DNA of 64,000 nt from a virus, in the IMG/VR virus record IMGVR_UViG_3300031963_005661, positions 26,857 to 90,856 of that record; one strand, written 5' to 3'. A program made the position numbers and the translations under genes. Below the pieces are notes generated by a model. The model had not been told where the DNA came from, made no database searches, and saw only the letters and a program-made list of their open reading frames with translations. Shown here piece by piece: positions 51,301 through 59,324 of this stretch. The stretch's first letter is position 1, and every line of letters begins with the position of its first letter.

Positions 51301-53207
51301 CAATTTATAGCTACGGTACTATTTGGGCTATGGACCGTTCCATCTGATTGTTTTGGCCACGACCCAGTAACATTATATTCAACTTCCGAGCTTACATAAT
51401 ATGCACTAGCTGAATATGCTATGGATTGACTTGCGTAGTAAAGGAATTGTTCATAAGCATCAAAGTTTCTGATAATGTTTTCTTTTTCCTTTGCCTTCAA
51501 CATCAAACTGATAGTACTACTTGATACACTTGATGAAATACTAGCAGAAGTTAGCTCCTCAATCTTTAAAAGCTTTTGCTTAAATGCGTCAAGTCTGTTA
51601 TATGCAGAACCGAAATGTATGAAATTGTTATAATCAGTAAAATCAATATTCAATTCAGATGACTTAAAGTCGCCGGTAAACCACCGTCGGAATACATCGT
51701 CGCCATAGCTAATCGTAGTGCCGTTAATAATTGTACCAGCGGACCCCGTTGCAAGTCCCAACGTAGTAAGAGAAACATTTGCAGCTGCCATCTTGTTATC
51801 TACAAAGTTTCTAGAATCCATATTAAATGGACGTAAATATGGAGTATTATCTAATGCTGGACCGGCATCAAATTCTACGATATCTACAACGGATTCTGCT
51901 AATTCTCTACTAATAAATGCTCGCGTTTCTACTGTAACCGTTTGGTCAAGTGGAGTTAATAACTTTAGCTGTACAGACCCACTTGTTGTTGGGGAAAGAC
52001 GCCACGATTCTGCTACATATTGTCTATCATTTCCAAGATTAAGTAATGTCTTGTATTCTCTATTTTCATCAAAGAATGTTAGTACTTTTTCTCGAATTAC
52101 TTCACGAGCGGCATTTGCCATCGCATCAAACAACTGTACATTTGCAGTTGATAACGTAATGCGAAGTGGGATATTGATGGTTGCCTGATCTACGTCTGGA
52201 GAACGGGACAATGATTGGTTTTGTAGATTTACGATAGCATCAATTAACTCAATATAATTTTGGAGATATATTAATGCATGTACATAAGTTCTTTCTACTT
52301 TATCTGGTCCAGTGGTTTCGTGCTTAAATGGAAAATGCTTTATTAGCGCATCTTTATTTACCCAGCTTGGTCTTTCTGTGCCATTGCCGCCAGGACCAGG
52401 ATGTTCCGGCGGGGTAATTGCATTACCAGATGGGTTTGAAATGCAGAACAATGCGTCAGCCAAAGTTTCACGTACAAGAAGTGCAATAGCTTCTTCCGTG
52501 GATACTTGATTTCTTTTTAGTGCTAAGTCTGTTTCTTTTCTAGAATCATACAATCTTTCGATAGAACGTCTATTACTATTTCCTGCAATTGCCTGCGAAG
52601 TGATATTTGGAAAATCTGCTCGGGTCATTTTCCACGGAGCAGAGTTGTCTTCTCTACCCTGTTGTCTACGTTGAGCAGCAAGTTTTACTCCTGCAAGGAT
52701 GACTGCTGCAAGTCCTGCATATCTTGCTATAAGGTTTGCTGCTCCAGACGCTGTGAATGAGAGCAACCCACCACCGCCGGAGGCTGCTGTGCCACCGGAA
52801 GTTATTGCAAAGTTTAAAGACGAATTAAACGCTATAGCTCCTGCTGCCCCAAACCCTGCGGCACCAACTACGCCAGCAGTTGCTAAATTTTCAAAATTGT
52901 TATTTGCTATTATTCGTTGAGCTTCTAGCTGTAAGTCATTTGCATATTTTTCAACTTTGTCAATTTTAACCGCACCATCGCCAAAGAATTTTGGGTCAGT
53001 AAAACTGTCAAATATAATCTGTATTTTGCGTTTCGTTTCGAGCAAGTCAGCCGAATTAAAGAATATTTCGTTAAACTTTTGTCCTAACTCATCTATTTCC
53101 GTTGGACTTAATTCCGTAGGAACCCCTAGCCCAAACTGCACACCTTGTGCATTTTGGGTTACTCTTTTATATGCTTCATTTTGAGTGTTAACAAATATTC
53201 TGGACAT
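48327..53207 (-). CDS. Very large tail/baseplate protein with LamG-like domain
   Basis: 1626 residues. Residues about 105-185 are Ala/Gly-rich and hydrophobic (VVGAAGFGAAGAIAF, AGLAAVILAGVKLAA), which could insert into a membrane or pack internally. A helical centre includes MVGHLMDNIKVYIDQFHNIYS (near 686) and WKRFLHSMVYFNKTKGSRTSFDALLNTYGI (near 762), a motif I know from large tail proteins of other phages. A LamG/concanavalin-like region follows (about 800-980, ending KFDGIIDEIRVWGENISDDD). The remaining 640 residues are beta-rich and end GGGGTVQIPEQMDTITFGGGG. No ribosome-binding site is seen, so initiation is probably coupled to the upstream gene. Confidence 0.72.
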   Translation of the reverse strand: MSRIFVNTQNEAYKRVTQNAQGVQFGLGVPTELSPTEIDELGQKFNEIFFNSADLLETKRKIQIIFDSFTDPKFFGDGAVKIDKVEKYANDLQLEAQRIIANNNFENLATAGVVGAAGFGAAGAIAFNSSLNFAITSGGTAASGGGGLLSFTASGAANLIARYAGLAAVILAGVKLAAQRRQQGREDNSAPWKMTRADFPNITSQAIAGNSNRRSIERLYDSRKETDLALKRNQVSTEEAIALLVRETLADALFCISNPSGNAITPPEHPGPGGNGTERPSWVNKDALIKHFPFKHETTGPDKVERTYVHALIYLQNYIELIDAIVNLQNQSLSRSPDVDQATINIPLRITLSTANVQLFDAMANAAREVIREKVLTFFDENREYKTLLNLGNDRQYVAESWRLSPTTSGSVQLKLLTPLDQTVTVETRAFISRELAESVVDIVEFDAGPALDNTPYLRPFNMDSRNFVDNKMAAANVSLTTLGLATGSAGTIINGTTISYGDDVFRRWFTGDFKSSELNIDFTDYNNFIHFGSAYNRLDAFKQKLLKIEELTSASISSSVSSSTISLMLKAKEKENIIRNFDAYEQFLYYASQSIAYSASAYYVSSEVEYNVTGSWPKQSDGTVHSPNSTVAINWLTMQQGIAERYDDNNPNYLIKSLPNHIQEDAESDEFLMFFAMVGHLMDNIKVYIDQFHNIYSTKIDPLQELTMDQVYEVAQSFGLKLPNVYALENLQTFNAQFTGETGSRAYVAETWKRFLHSMVYFNKTKGSRTSFDALLNTYGISSPVLQIKETTYPVAGNYIKSDELTYGLQFTASVDNFVRVPFVSSSITASTLQLRFVPNRVQSSSLVTSDTWAIDLIPHPSASKTEYGKIHVVSGSGRTIIATSSYFPLFSDDYTNIMLRSQSGDITIVQTDGDQILFQESASVNLSSLWNSTTYAYVGGSGSIKLSGKFDGIIDEIRVWGENISDDDFISQAYDPGSYYGNSYTSSYATLFVHVPFSQPLSSITASVTNESPYQNVSIVSTLPATGFTTASFKRISRTVKQFTPIVGSTSYTNNKVVVAPAPVFSKQFIDESGSKVLSSKVSIKQIEDKQYIGGQNIVAFNISPVDFINQNIMRSMGVVDVNNIIGSPRYTTGSVYSSLDILQRQYKKYFNKTVNPNEYTRFFKDLVQGPSELADDMAPARAKLLDGIVIESSILSRNKDTLVRSTRVDGSNTRDFDAYVSGSGSSAVGAYDFSANFAKFSLLPSASSYTLPIDGILPVTDTVNVVDSTLSSKLPPFRKVKQVIGNSNVTSSLLDNNSSFSSIEALTIDTSVGTNTLSAGYARNPYLGIASRLGGEDNTLTPFYNISPRSDLTEVGTTSYFHKESGKYYYDIYTPYRQLYTVRLDTRTDSPIDRVYAKVTLLPSSSIALEYGRNITKIAQTTYESGSSAQGTTGVIKIANIFSLYGVSGAPGLRVRMYASDVDRSTDISRDFTTLPSGSSGVLFDGLLEEIPAVFPYVLMQTQGSNIYYTINNQTGASITSEIEFDYFAYEPDNLSPMGYLPRHYKFSRDNNTALKRRNYLGCRDTNSTFDNKPPFSVSISSEFNVVVNTNTTQTTSGGGGTVQIPEQMDTITFGGGGQLNVK

Positions 53208-53212
53208 ATGAA

Positions 53213-53935
53213 TTAGGGTTGAGAAGTTGTATCGGTGTTGTTACTGCCATCATAGGACGGTTCTCTAACTGTAAACCTAATAGTAGTTGTTCTACTGTCC
53301 CCAGCGTCAACAACCACAGTAGTTTGCCCCGGCGAAATTCCACGAACAATTCTTGGAGTATATGGATTATAATCAACTTGAGTATTTTGTGGTGGTTCTA
53401 CTTGTACAATACTCATATTATTTGACTTCCACTCCACTATCGCAGATGTATCTTGGTTACCGTCGATATCGTAAACACAGATATTTACTTCTACGCGCTC
53501 ACCTACGTCTATGGTATAAATATCGTTTTGTGTAACTATTACATTCTTAGGAAGTGCGGTAGAACTTGGTAAAATAATAGGAAAGCTTCCAGACTTAATT
53601 TCTAGATTAATATTTGGATATAAAATAGATTCTGGTGTATTTTCTATGTCAGAAGGTAGGTCTAACTTGACCAATACAACTGCACTACTACTTGGTTGTA
53701 AGACAACATTCCCAGTTGGATAGCGTAAATTGTTACCCGTATTTGGGTCTACAATACGTATCCACGGTACGGTGGCAGTCATATTAACGGTAATTGGTAT
53801 TTCACTATCAGAATTTGCCATAGACAACGGAATATCTGATACCGTCGCAGAATTAAAGTTATAGTTTCTGATGTAATCTATACTACTTGATGCGATTGCA
53901 TAAGAAAACTTTTCACGGATATTATACGCACTCAT
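53213..53935 (-). CDS. Baseplate/tail protein with bacterial Ig-like (BIG2-type) domain
   Basis: 240 residues. It starts within the preceding stop (ATGA). The first half (NYNFNSATVSDIPLSM, TATVPWIRIVDPNTGNNLRYPTGNVVLQPSSSAVVLVKLDLP) is a beta domain. The second half (about 140-230: VGERVEVNICVYDIDGNQDTSAIVEWKSNNMSIVQVE, then PRIVRGISPGQTTVVVDAGDSRTTTIRFTV) has the typical BIG2 pattern (xxWxSSNxxIAxV...GxAxGxTTVxA). Such domains bind sugars or act as spacers on phage surfaces. It sits in the baseplate operon between an unknown beta protein and the 1626-residue protein. Confidence 0.7.
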   Translation of the reverse strand: MSAYNIREKFSYAIASSSIDYIRNYNFNSATVSDIPLSMANSDSEIPITVNMTATVPWIRIVDPNTGNNLRYPTGNVVLQPSSSAVVLVKLDLPSDIENTPESILYPNINLEIKSGSFPIILPSSTALPKNVIVTQNDIYTIDVGERVEVNICVYDIDGNQDTSAIVEWKSNNMSIVQVEPPQNTQVDYNPYTPRIVRGISPGQTTVVVDAGDSRTTTIRFTVREPSYDGSNNTDTTSQP

Positions 53936-54804
53936 ATTAAATCAAACCGGTAACGTTGTGGATTATTCTTTTCATCTTCTAATGCGATGTCGTATGCTAT
54001 ATCAATAGCTTCAATCACAATAGTATCTAATTGTGTTTCTGTAAATGATGTACTTCCCGAAGAAATTAAAGTTTGAACTGATTTCAATGCCAGTGGATAT
54101 GCGTTGTTTAATACATTTTGTGCAATCGTATTGATGCCTATTTGTGTGCCACTGTCCTCATCAAACCCATACTGAACTAGCCGTTGTCCGGACCCACTGT
54201 CAAAGTTTTTATAGATAGTAGAACTATCAATTTTAACAGAGCTTGCCGGTACATTAAGTCCGTCCGAATTTGGTTGATTAAAGATTTGCTTCAATACTGG
54301 TTCTATCCAAGTTACGCTGATACGTGGAATAGCAAACTGTTCTAGCGTTGATTGCTTAGTTAAGTCAGTAAGTTTTAATTCTACTTCTTTTCTTGATGGT
54401 GAAATTTTATTTATTTTTAAAATTCGGTCATCATATGTACCGACTTCATTTGCAAAAAAGTTTAGTGTAACTTCATACTGCCCAACTGGTAGAAGTAACT
54501 CTGGTAGTTTTGAAAAGTCTATGTACAGTAGGTTACGTTTTGTATTGTCTGGATATTGTAATGTTTCTGTACGAATTGCTTGACTGTTGTTTGGGATAAA
54601 GTCAGAAAATATTAGACTATTATCTGCCAAACTATATACGTTAATTTCAATATTATTTTCTAATAAAGCTTCTGAAAAATCTGCGGGAACTTCCATATCC
54701 AACAAGTCATCTGCCTTGTTACCAATAACACGAGAAACAGTATATTTGCTATACTGTTGCAATACTTGGTTGATATTAGTCTTAAAATTCTTTTGATTTG
54801 CCAT
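53932..54804 (-). CDS. Unknown structural-operon protein
   Basis: 290 residues (MANQKNFKTNINQVLQQYSKYTVSRVIG). The first 130 residues are beta strands (IEINVYSLADNSLIFSDFIPNNSQ, PVGQYEVTLNFFANEVGTYDDRILKINKISPSRKEVELKLTD). The last 150 are more helical (IGINTIAQNVLNNAYPLALKSVQTL, TQLDTIVIEAIDIAYDIALEDEK). The ISPSRKEVEL segment resembles linkers of large structural proteins in aquatic phages. Start and stop overlap both neighbours, so it is a coupled member of the baseplate operon. No enzyme motif seen; family not recognised. Confidence 0.6.
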   Translation of the reverse strand: MANQKNFKTNINQVLQQYSKYTVSRVIGNKADDLLDMEVPADFSEALLENNIEINVYSLADNSLIFSDFIPNNSQAIRTETLQYPDNTKRNLLYIDFSKLPELLLPVGQYEVTLNFFANEVGTYDDRILKINKISPSRKEVELKLTDLTKQSTLEQFAIPRISVTWIEPVLKQIFNQPNSDGLNVPASSVKIDSSTIYKNFDSGSGQRLVQYGFDEDSGTQIGINTIAQNVLNNAYPLALKSVQTLISSGSTSFTETQLDTIVIEAIDIAYDIALEDEKNNPQRYRFDLI

Positions 54805-55073
54805 TAGTTAAGCTCTTGGAAATTTTTATTAATTCTACTAGCCCATACATTATAATCCAACTTTTCTTTGTATATTGGGGTATAGTAGGTACTACCCGTT
54901 GGATTTGAACTACCAACGACCACAACTTGACCAGTGGAGGAGTAGTTAGTCACTACCGACCCACTATGTCCAGACGCGGACACATCAAACAAAGATATAG
55001 ACAAATCTATAATTTCTTTGTTTGAGATACTAGAGCTATCTGGATTTGGTGTATTTACGATTGAGATGGTCAT
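54804..55073 (-). CDS. Small unknown protein of the baseplate operon
   Basis: 89 residues (MTISIVNTPNPDSSSISNKE). Ser/Thr/Val-rich, with one possible strand-rich unit (GSVVTNYSSTGQVVVVGSSNPTGS) and an amphipathic end (YNVWASRINKNFQELN). It has only a poor ribosome-binding site and overlaps the next start by one base (TAATG), so it is translated by coupling. The small size and place between the DNRLRE protein and the unknown beta protein suggest a minor virion component. Confidence 0.5.
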   Translation of the reverse strand: MTISIVNTPNPDSSSISNKEIIDLSISLFDVSASGHSGSVVTNYSSTGQVVVVGSSNPTGSTYYTPIYKEKLDYNVWASRINKNFQELN

Positions 55074-55076
55074 AAA

Positions 55077-56123
55077 CTATTCAACTTTAAATAGTGTTTC
55101 TGTGTCAATTACTCTTGAATAATCCCCAGAGTTAATCTTTAATTTTAATGTATAGAATCTACCAGAGTATAATGGAGTGGTATCAAGTACGATATAAGAC
55201 CCCGTGGCATCTGTACTAATCTTGCTGTAGTCATCAAACCCGATAACAGTAGTATTACTTTGTGTATCCACAATGGAGTAGTACGATGATGTTGGAAGAT
55301 AATATTTGTTCTTGTATCGTAACGTACTATCAAATGAACGTAATGGATATTCATCACGAACGACAAGATTTATTTTAGTAATGTCACCCTTGGTGTATGT
55401 TTCTTTTAAGTTTGTTGGAGCTATTTTAACATTTAAAGTAGACGGAATAGCTGCTAAACTTCCAGTAACAAAACTTTGATTATCCCATGCTACTTCCAAT
55501 GTAGGTTGGTGAATCGTGTGTGTTTGGGTAGAGAATATTTTAATATTTCCCTTGTTTGTAGTATCTTGTTCATCCGTTGTCGGAAATTGTAAAGCCAATC
55601 CATAAAATGTGTTTTGGAGAGATTGACTGACGATTGGTTGGAGGATACTTGTAACGTCAAGTCGAATGTCTTGTAATGGATATGTTGACAACGTTAAGCT
55701 TGCTGAAGTAGAGGTTGTTAGGAAGTCACCTCCTGCTAAACTCCATGACGTTGCAGTACCAAGTTGTCTCCATGTTGCACCATCATTTACATTTTCTACA
55801 TTTTGATAGAAAAATCCACTACCTTCGTCCCACGATTGAGATACCTTATAAATGATAATTTTTTGATTTCTTTTTACATTGTTAGCATTTGCTAGTTTTA
55901 AATTTAAAAAGAAATTAGCGGTAGCTGGTACCGTTTGTGTAGTTGGTAAATCAAAATAAATTAAGGAACGCGCCGACCCAGTAGCATATGCGGTAGAACT
56001 AGTAAAGTCTACACTAGTGTTGATAACTTTACCAATTTCTAAAATTTCATCTAACCCAGCATTATTCGTTGGATATGCTTGATAAAGAGTCGTGTCCTTA
56101 CTGGCAGTTAATATTTTTCTCAT
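55077..56123 (-). CDS. DNRLRE-domain structural protein of the baseplate operon
   Basis: 348 residues. The N-terminal 220 residues match the DNRLRE pattern (surface-protein beta domain of the disaggregatase type): DTTLYQAYPTNNAGLDEILEIGK, ARSLIYFDLPTTQTVPATANFFL, IIIYKVSQSWDEGSGFFYQNVENVNDGATWRQ, GGDFL and FYGLALQFP. The C-terminal 130 residues (PTNLKETYTKGDITKINLVVRDEYPLRSFDS, RFYTLKLKINSGDYSRVID) look like a second beta domain. DNRLRE modules are usually found on bacterial cell-surface proteins and bind glycans or act as scaffold. It starts inside the gp6 stop (ATGA). Confidence 0.72.
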   Translation of the reverse strand: MRKILTASKDTTLYQAYPTNNAGLDEILEIGKVINTSVDFTSSTAYATGSARSLIYFDLPTTQTVPATANFFLNLKLANANNVKRNQKIIIYKVSQSWDEGSGFFYQNVENVNDGATWRQLGTATSWSLAGGDFLTTSTSASLTLSTYPLQDIRLDVTSILQPIVSQSLQNTFYGLALQFPTTDEQDTTNKGNIKIFSTQTHTIHQPTLEVAWDNQSFVTGSLAAIPSTLNVKIAPTNLKETYTKGDITKINLVVRDEYPLRSFDSTLRYKNKYYLPTSSYYSIVDTQSNTTVIGFDDYSKISTDATGSYIVLDTTPLYSGRFYTLKLKINSGDYSRVIDTETLFKVE

Positions 56124-58042
56124 TGTGTTGCGTTCCCTATAATGTCAGTTTGTGGATACTTCAACTCAAATATACTTGGGTCAAGACTTGGGTAGATAAC
56201 TCCGTTAATCGTGGCTTCATCAATGTCATATCGATAGTTTTGATAGTTTGCACCATCTCTAAATTGATACTTGTTGAAGATTCTAACACCACGAACCGAT
56301 TGTACTCCATCTACTAACCCAATAGCATATGAGATATCAGCTAAAACAATTGGTTGGTTTATATTCCATCTATCAATATTAAAGAATTCTTGTACCGTGC
56401 CAATACTGCGTGCTAAAACATCGTTTACATTGTAGTTTCTAAGAACAGATATGTCAAATTGTACCCCAATATTAATTACGAACGCATCAAGAATGTTAAC
56501 ATCGTCTGTTAATAATCTAAATTGTTCTAAATATCGGGCCAAATTATCTTTTGTTACAGTATTCAGTGTTGCAAAATTACCGTTTGTATCGTACCCCAAC
56601 GTGTATAAGTTGATAGAGTTGGGCTTTACTGGGTTTTCTACATATGTTCTTTCATTATTTGCTGCTAAAATTCTATTAATTTGTTCATCACGAATCGCAT
56701 ATGCCTTTGCAATACGGCCATATTTTGCTGGTAATGAGTATGCTCGTACTGCGTAATCTTCTGCGGTAACTGCACGATTTTGTGCGTTGAAGAACGCTAG
56801 TGCATTTTGTCGAATTTCGTCTAACGATTCACCGTCTCCACCACCAGTCGCAGGTAAATCATTTGTAATAGTTACTGTTTGCACTGCTGCGTTAAATGCA
56901 CTAAGTTCAGCGGTAGAATAGTCTGTTGTATCGTTTAAGGTAATTAGCTCAGACACAACATTAATTGTATTTGATGGAGTATTACTTTCCACACCACCAC
57001 CAACCAAATATGTCACAGTTAATGTTGTATTTGCTGGTGATATTCCGTATGCATTACTTGTCAAGAAATTTACATTGTTGATTGCAACGTTACCCAGCGC
57101 ACTTTCAATAGTTGTCCCGTATTGAGAAGTTGCCACTTGACGAGAATCAAGAGTTAAATCTAACTCTGCGGCATCGTCTGTGCCAGAACCAAATGATAAT
57201 TCCATACGGAACTCTCTATTAACTCTGGTTACAAATCTCCGCGGAACTTTCTTTAAGCGCAACTTAGCAGATGGTAATGCACCAGTTTCACTGTTTGCAG
57301 TTACTTCTACATCACTCATAATAACGTCTTGTGCAAGATAATCGACTTCATACCACGTATTATTATCGGAATCGACCACACTTTCTATTCCAATAACATT
57401 TTCATCTGGCATCAATACCGATGTGAACTTTTGAGCCGTTCCAAAGGTAAACTGTGTGGTCTTTTCTGTTGCTGCTACGAGTTTTGCCGTCTTACTTACA
57501 ATGAATGTTGATGGATTTCCACCACTAAACGTATTAACAATGTAATTTTCACTAGTGATGTCAGTAAAGTTGACATCTTCAACCAATCTAAATTGAATTG
57601 ATGATTGTCCCGAGGTTGTAAACGCACTACCTCTTGCAACTTTTAGGAGATATTTTGGGTCGGGAACATATACTCCGTTTTGCAAGACCGCTGGTGCTAA
57701 TTGGTATAGTGTTGCAACGACACTTGCTGGATAAATTAACTTTGGCTTATACCCCAAGAATTGTGCGATAGACACCACGTTTTCTGGTTGTTCTGCGTAT
57801 GCTAATAGATTTTCCTTAAATTGGTTGTCAATATAAAATGACAATACGTCACCCACATACGACGCCATTTCAATAAACATCATACCAGGTGATGTTTCAT
57901 TGAAGTCAGAGTACGTATTTGGATAATATGCCTTTGCAAACTCTATTAAGTTTTGCCGAAAGTCAGTAAATGTCTTTGAGATGTAATTAATCTGCTTGAC
58001 ATTCGGCCGAGGTTGTATAACTACCGGTTGATTACTTGACAT
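56120..58042 (-). CDS. 6: Baseplate wedge protein (T4 gp6-like)
   Basis: 640 residues (T4 gp6: 660), with TTTGGAG upstream. Diagnostic segments are YISKTFTDFRQNLIEFAKAYYPNTYSDFNETSPGMMFIEMASYVGDVLSFYIDNQFKENLL, typical of gp6/gpJ-type wedge proteins. In the middle are GGDGESLDEIRQNALAFFNAQNRAVTAEDYAVRAYSLPAKYGRIAKAYAIRDEQ and, near the end, VLADISYAIGLVDGVQSVRGVRIFNKY. It forms the dimeric wedge ring that drives baseplate opening. It lies directly after gp25, as in other T4-like operons. Confidence 0.95.
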   Translation of the reverse strand: MSSNQPVVIQPRPNVKQINYISKTFTDFRQNLIEFAKAYYPNTYSDFNETSPGMMFIEMASYVGDVLSFYIDNQFKENLLAYAEQPENVVSIAQFLGYKPKLIYPASVVATLYQLAPAVLQNGVYVPDPKYLLKVARGSAFTTSGQSSIQFRLVEDVNFTDITSENYIVNTFSGGNPSTFIVSKTAKLVAATEKTTQFTFGTAQKFTSVLMPDENVIGIESVVDSDNNTWYEVDYLAQDVIMSDVEVTANSETGALPSAKLRLKKVPRRFVTRVNREFRMELSFGSGTDDAAELDLTLDSRQVATSQYGTTIESALGNVAINNVNFLTSNAYGISPANTTLTVTYLVGGGVESNTPSNTINVVSELITLNDTTDYSTAELSAFNAAVQTVTITNDLPATGGGDGESLDEIRQNALAFFNAQNRAVTAEDYAVRAYSLPAKYGRIAKAYAIRDEQINRILAANNERTYVENPVKPNSINLYTLGYDTNGNFATLNTVTKDNLARYLEQFRLLTDDVNILDAFVINIGVQFDISVLRNYNVNDVLARSIGTVQEFFNIDRWNINQPIVLADISYAIGLVDGVQSVRGVRIFNKYQFRDGANYQNYRYDIDEATINGVIYPSLDPSIFELKYPQTDIIGNATQ

Positions 58043-58066
58043 TTAAAACTCCAAAGTAGGTCTATC

Positions 58067-58528
58067 TTATAATCTGTTTCTATTTCTAGGTGTGGTCGTA
58101 CGTACTACAGAATTTGGTTCAAATGGAAACGCAACTGACGGTGCACCTAATGCTGCTGTGGATATTGCTACCTGGTCCGTCACATTTGGATTACTTCTAA
58201 ATCTATATACACAATTTATATTTAAAGAATTTTCTGCATCTGATTTAGTGATTTGAAAATCCGTGAGTTCAATAAATGGTAACCAACGATCTACAGCCTC
58301 TACCACAGCCAGTCTAGCACGTTCTAATGTATCATCAGTCATTGGTTCAAACAAAATTTTCCATAAATCGCATCCTAAATCAGGATGTCCCAACCGTTCT
58401 CCTTTTTTAGTAAGAATCAAATTTTTAAAATTTGACCGTACTTGTTGGATAACGGATGTGGATTGTTCAAACATTCCTGTTTGGCCAAGCCGTAACGGAA
58501 GAGTTACACCAATGAACTTTTGTGCCAT
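58067..58528 (-). CDS. 25: Baseplate wedge protein (T4 gp25-like)
   Basis: 153 residues (T4 gp25: 132). The core GVTLPLRLGQTGMFEQSTSVIQQVRSNFKNLILTKKGERLGHPDLGCDLWKILFEPMTDDTLERARLAVVEAVDRWLPFIEL is the conserved gp25/VgrG-lysozyme-like fold found in all contractile baseplates, including the EPR-type motif in degenerate form (KGERLGHPDLGC). It sits 24 bases before gp6. It initiates sheath polymerisation together with gp53/gp6. The ribosome-binding site is weak, and the ATG follows the upstream stop by one base. Confidence 0.94.
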   Translation of the reverse strand: MAQKFIGVTLPLRLGQTGMFEQSTSVIQQVRSNFKNLILTKKGERLGHPDLGCDLWKILFEPMTDDTLERARLAVVEAVDRWLPFIELTDFQITKSDAENSLNINCVYRFRSNPNVTDQVAISTAALGAPSVAFPFEPNSVVRTTTPRNRNRL

Positions 58529-58529
58529 A

Positions 58530-58859
58530 TTACTTACTCAACCCCATAGCCTTCATAACTTGGGAATAATCTTTGTTAATTGCTTGAACTGCTGGATTGT
58601 CTTCTGTCATGCCAGGAGGAACTGGCATTATTTTACCAGTTTTTGCCACAATAGTATCTCCGTTACGTTCTAATCCCATCATTTCAGCTAATTGAGAGCG
58701 TGAGAACTTTGACTTTTGTGATGGCGATGCTGTTTCTTGTAAAGTTTTTACTTCGGCAACAGCTTCTTCTAATAACTTAGGAAGAACCTTCTTTACTTCA
58801 TCTTCCACAGCTTCCTTTACAAGTTCTTTGACATATGCCCGAAATAATGCTTTGTCCAT
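58530..58859 (-). CDS. Small helical protein of the baseplate operon
   Basis: 109 residues. Residues 1-45 (MDKALFRAYVKELVKEAVEDEVKKVLPKLLEEAVAEVKTL) form an amphipathic helix or coiled coil. Then come KFSRSQLAEMMGLERNGDTIV, KTGKIMPVPPGMTEDNPAVQAINKDYSQVMKAMGL. Similar short proteins with the LPKLLEEAL and ALNRDYS-type endings occur, as I recall, next to gp25 in cyanophages. The C-terminal loop with proline-rich PVPPGMTEDNP suggests a peptide that docks on a partner. A baseplate assembly role is likely from position; no direct evidence. Confidence 0.68.
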   Translation of the reverse strand: MDKALFRAYVKELVKEAVEDEVKKVLPKLLEEAVAEVKTLQETASPSQKSKFSRSQLAEMMGLERNGDTIVAKTGKIMPVPPGMTEDNPAVQAINKDYSQVMKAMGLSK

Positions 58860-58869
58860 ATATTATCCT

Positions 58870-59322
58870 CTATTTGGTATTAAATCTTCCGAGAACCACA
58901 TTTTCCATCGTAGATTGTTTTGTAGTTTTAAGTGATTGTCTATAGGTAAATGGATTTTCTTGTGCTTTAAGCGTTTCCTTATGTGCAGTTACCGACTCTT
59001 GTTGTCGTTTAATGTTTATACTTTCTATTCTTGTTTCAACATAATTTTTAATTTCTGCGAACGACGGCCGTTTTGGAGGAAACGCTGGAGTACTTAGTGG
59101 AAACGATGGAATCGTTGGGGCTGTAGGTAGCGAATTCGTATATATCTGAGCCGCATTTAGTGCTTTAGTTCTTGCTTCGTCCAAACTTCCACTTACAAAT
59201 GTACTTGGTGGTACAATATTATCAAGCACAGATTGAAAACCTAATCTAATTTCTGCTGCCGACGCAGACGTATTTTGTAAACTGACTGCATTGTTTGGTA
59301 AAAAATTACTTGGTATTGCCAT
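58870..59322 (-). CDS. Small unknown protein of the baseplate operon
   Basis: 150 residues (MAIPSNFLPNNAVSLQNTSASAAEIRLGF). The N-terminal third is helical (ASAAEIRLGFQSVLDNI, LDEARTKALNAAQIYTN). A proline-rich strand follows (TAPTIPSFPLSTPAFPPKRPSFAEIKNYV), then a charged helix (TRIESINIKRQQESVTAHKETLKAQ). Extended proline-rich arms are common in small baseplate connectors. It lies 2 bases after the hub/spike gene start region and 10 bases before the next gene. Family not recognised. Confidence 0.6.
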   Translation of the reverse strand: MAIPSNFLPNNAVSLQNTSASAAEIRLGFQSVLDNIVPPSTFVSGSLDEARTKALNAAQIYTNSLPTAPTIPSFPLSTPAFPPKRPSFAEIKNYVETRIESINIKRQQESVTAHKETLKAQENPFTYRQSLKTTKQSTMENVVLGRFNTK

Positions 59323-59324
59323 AA

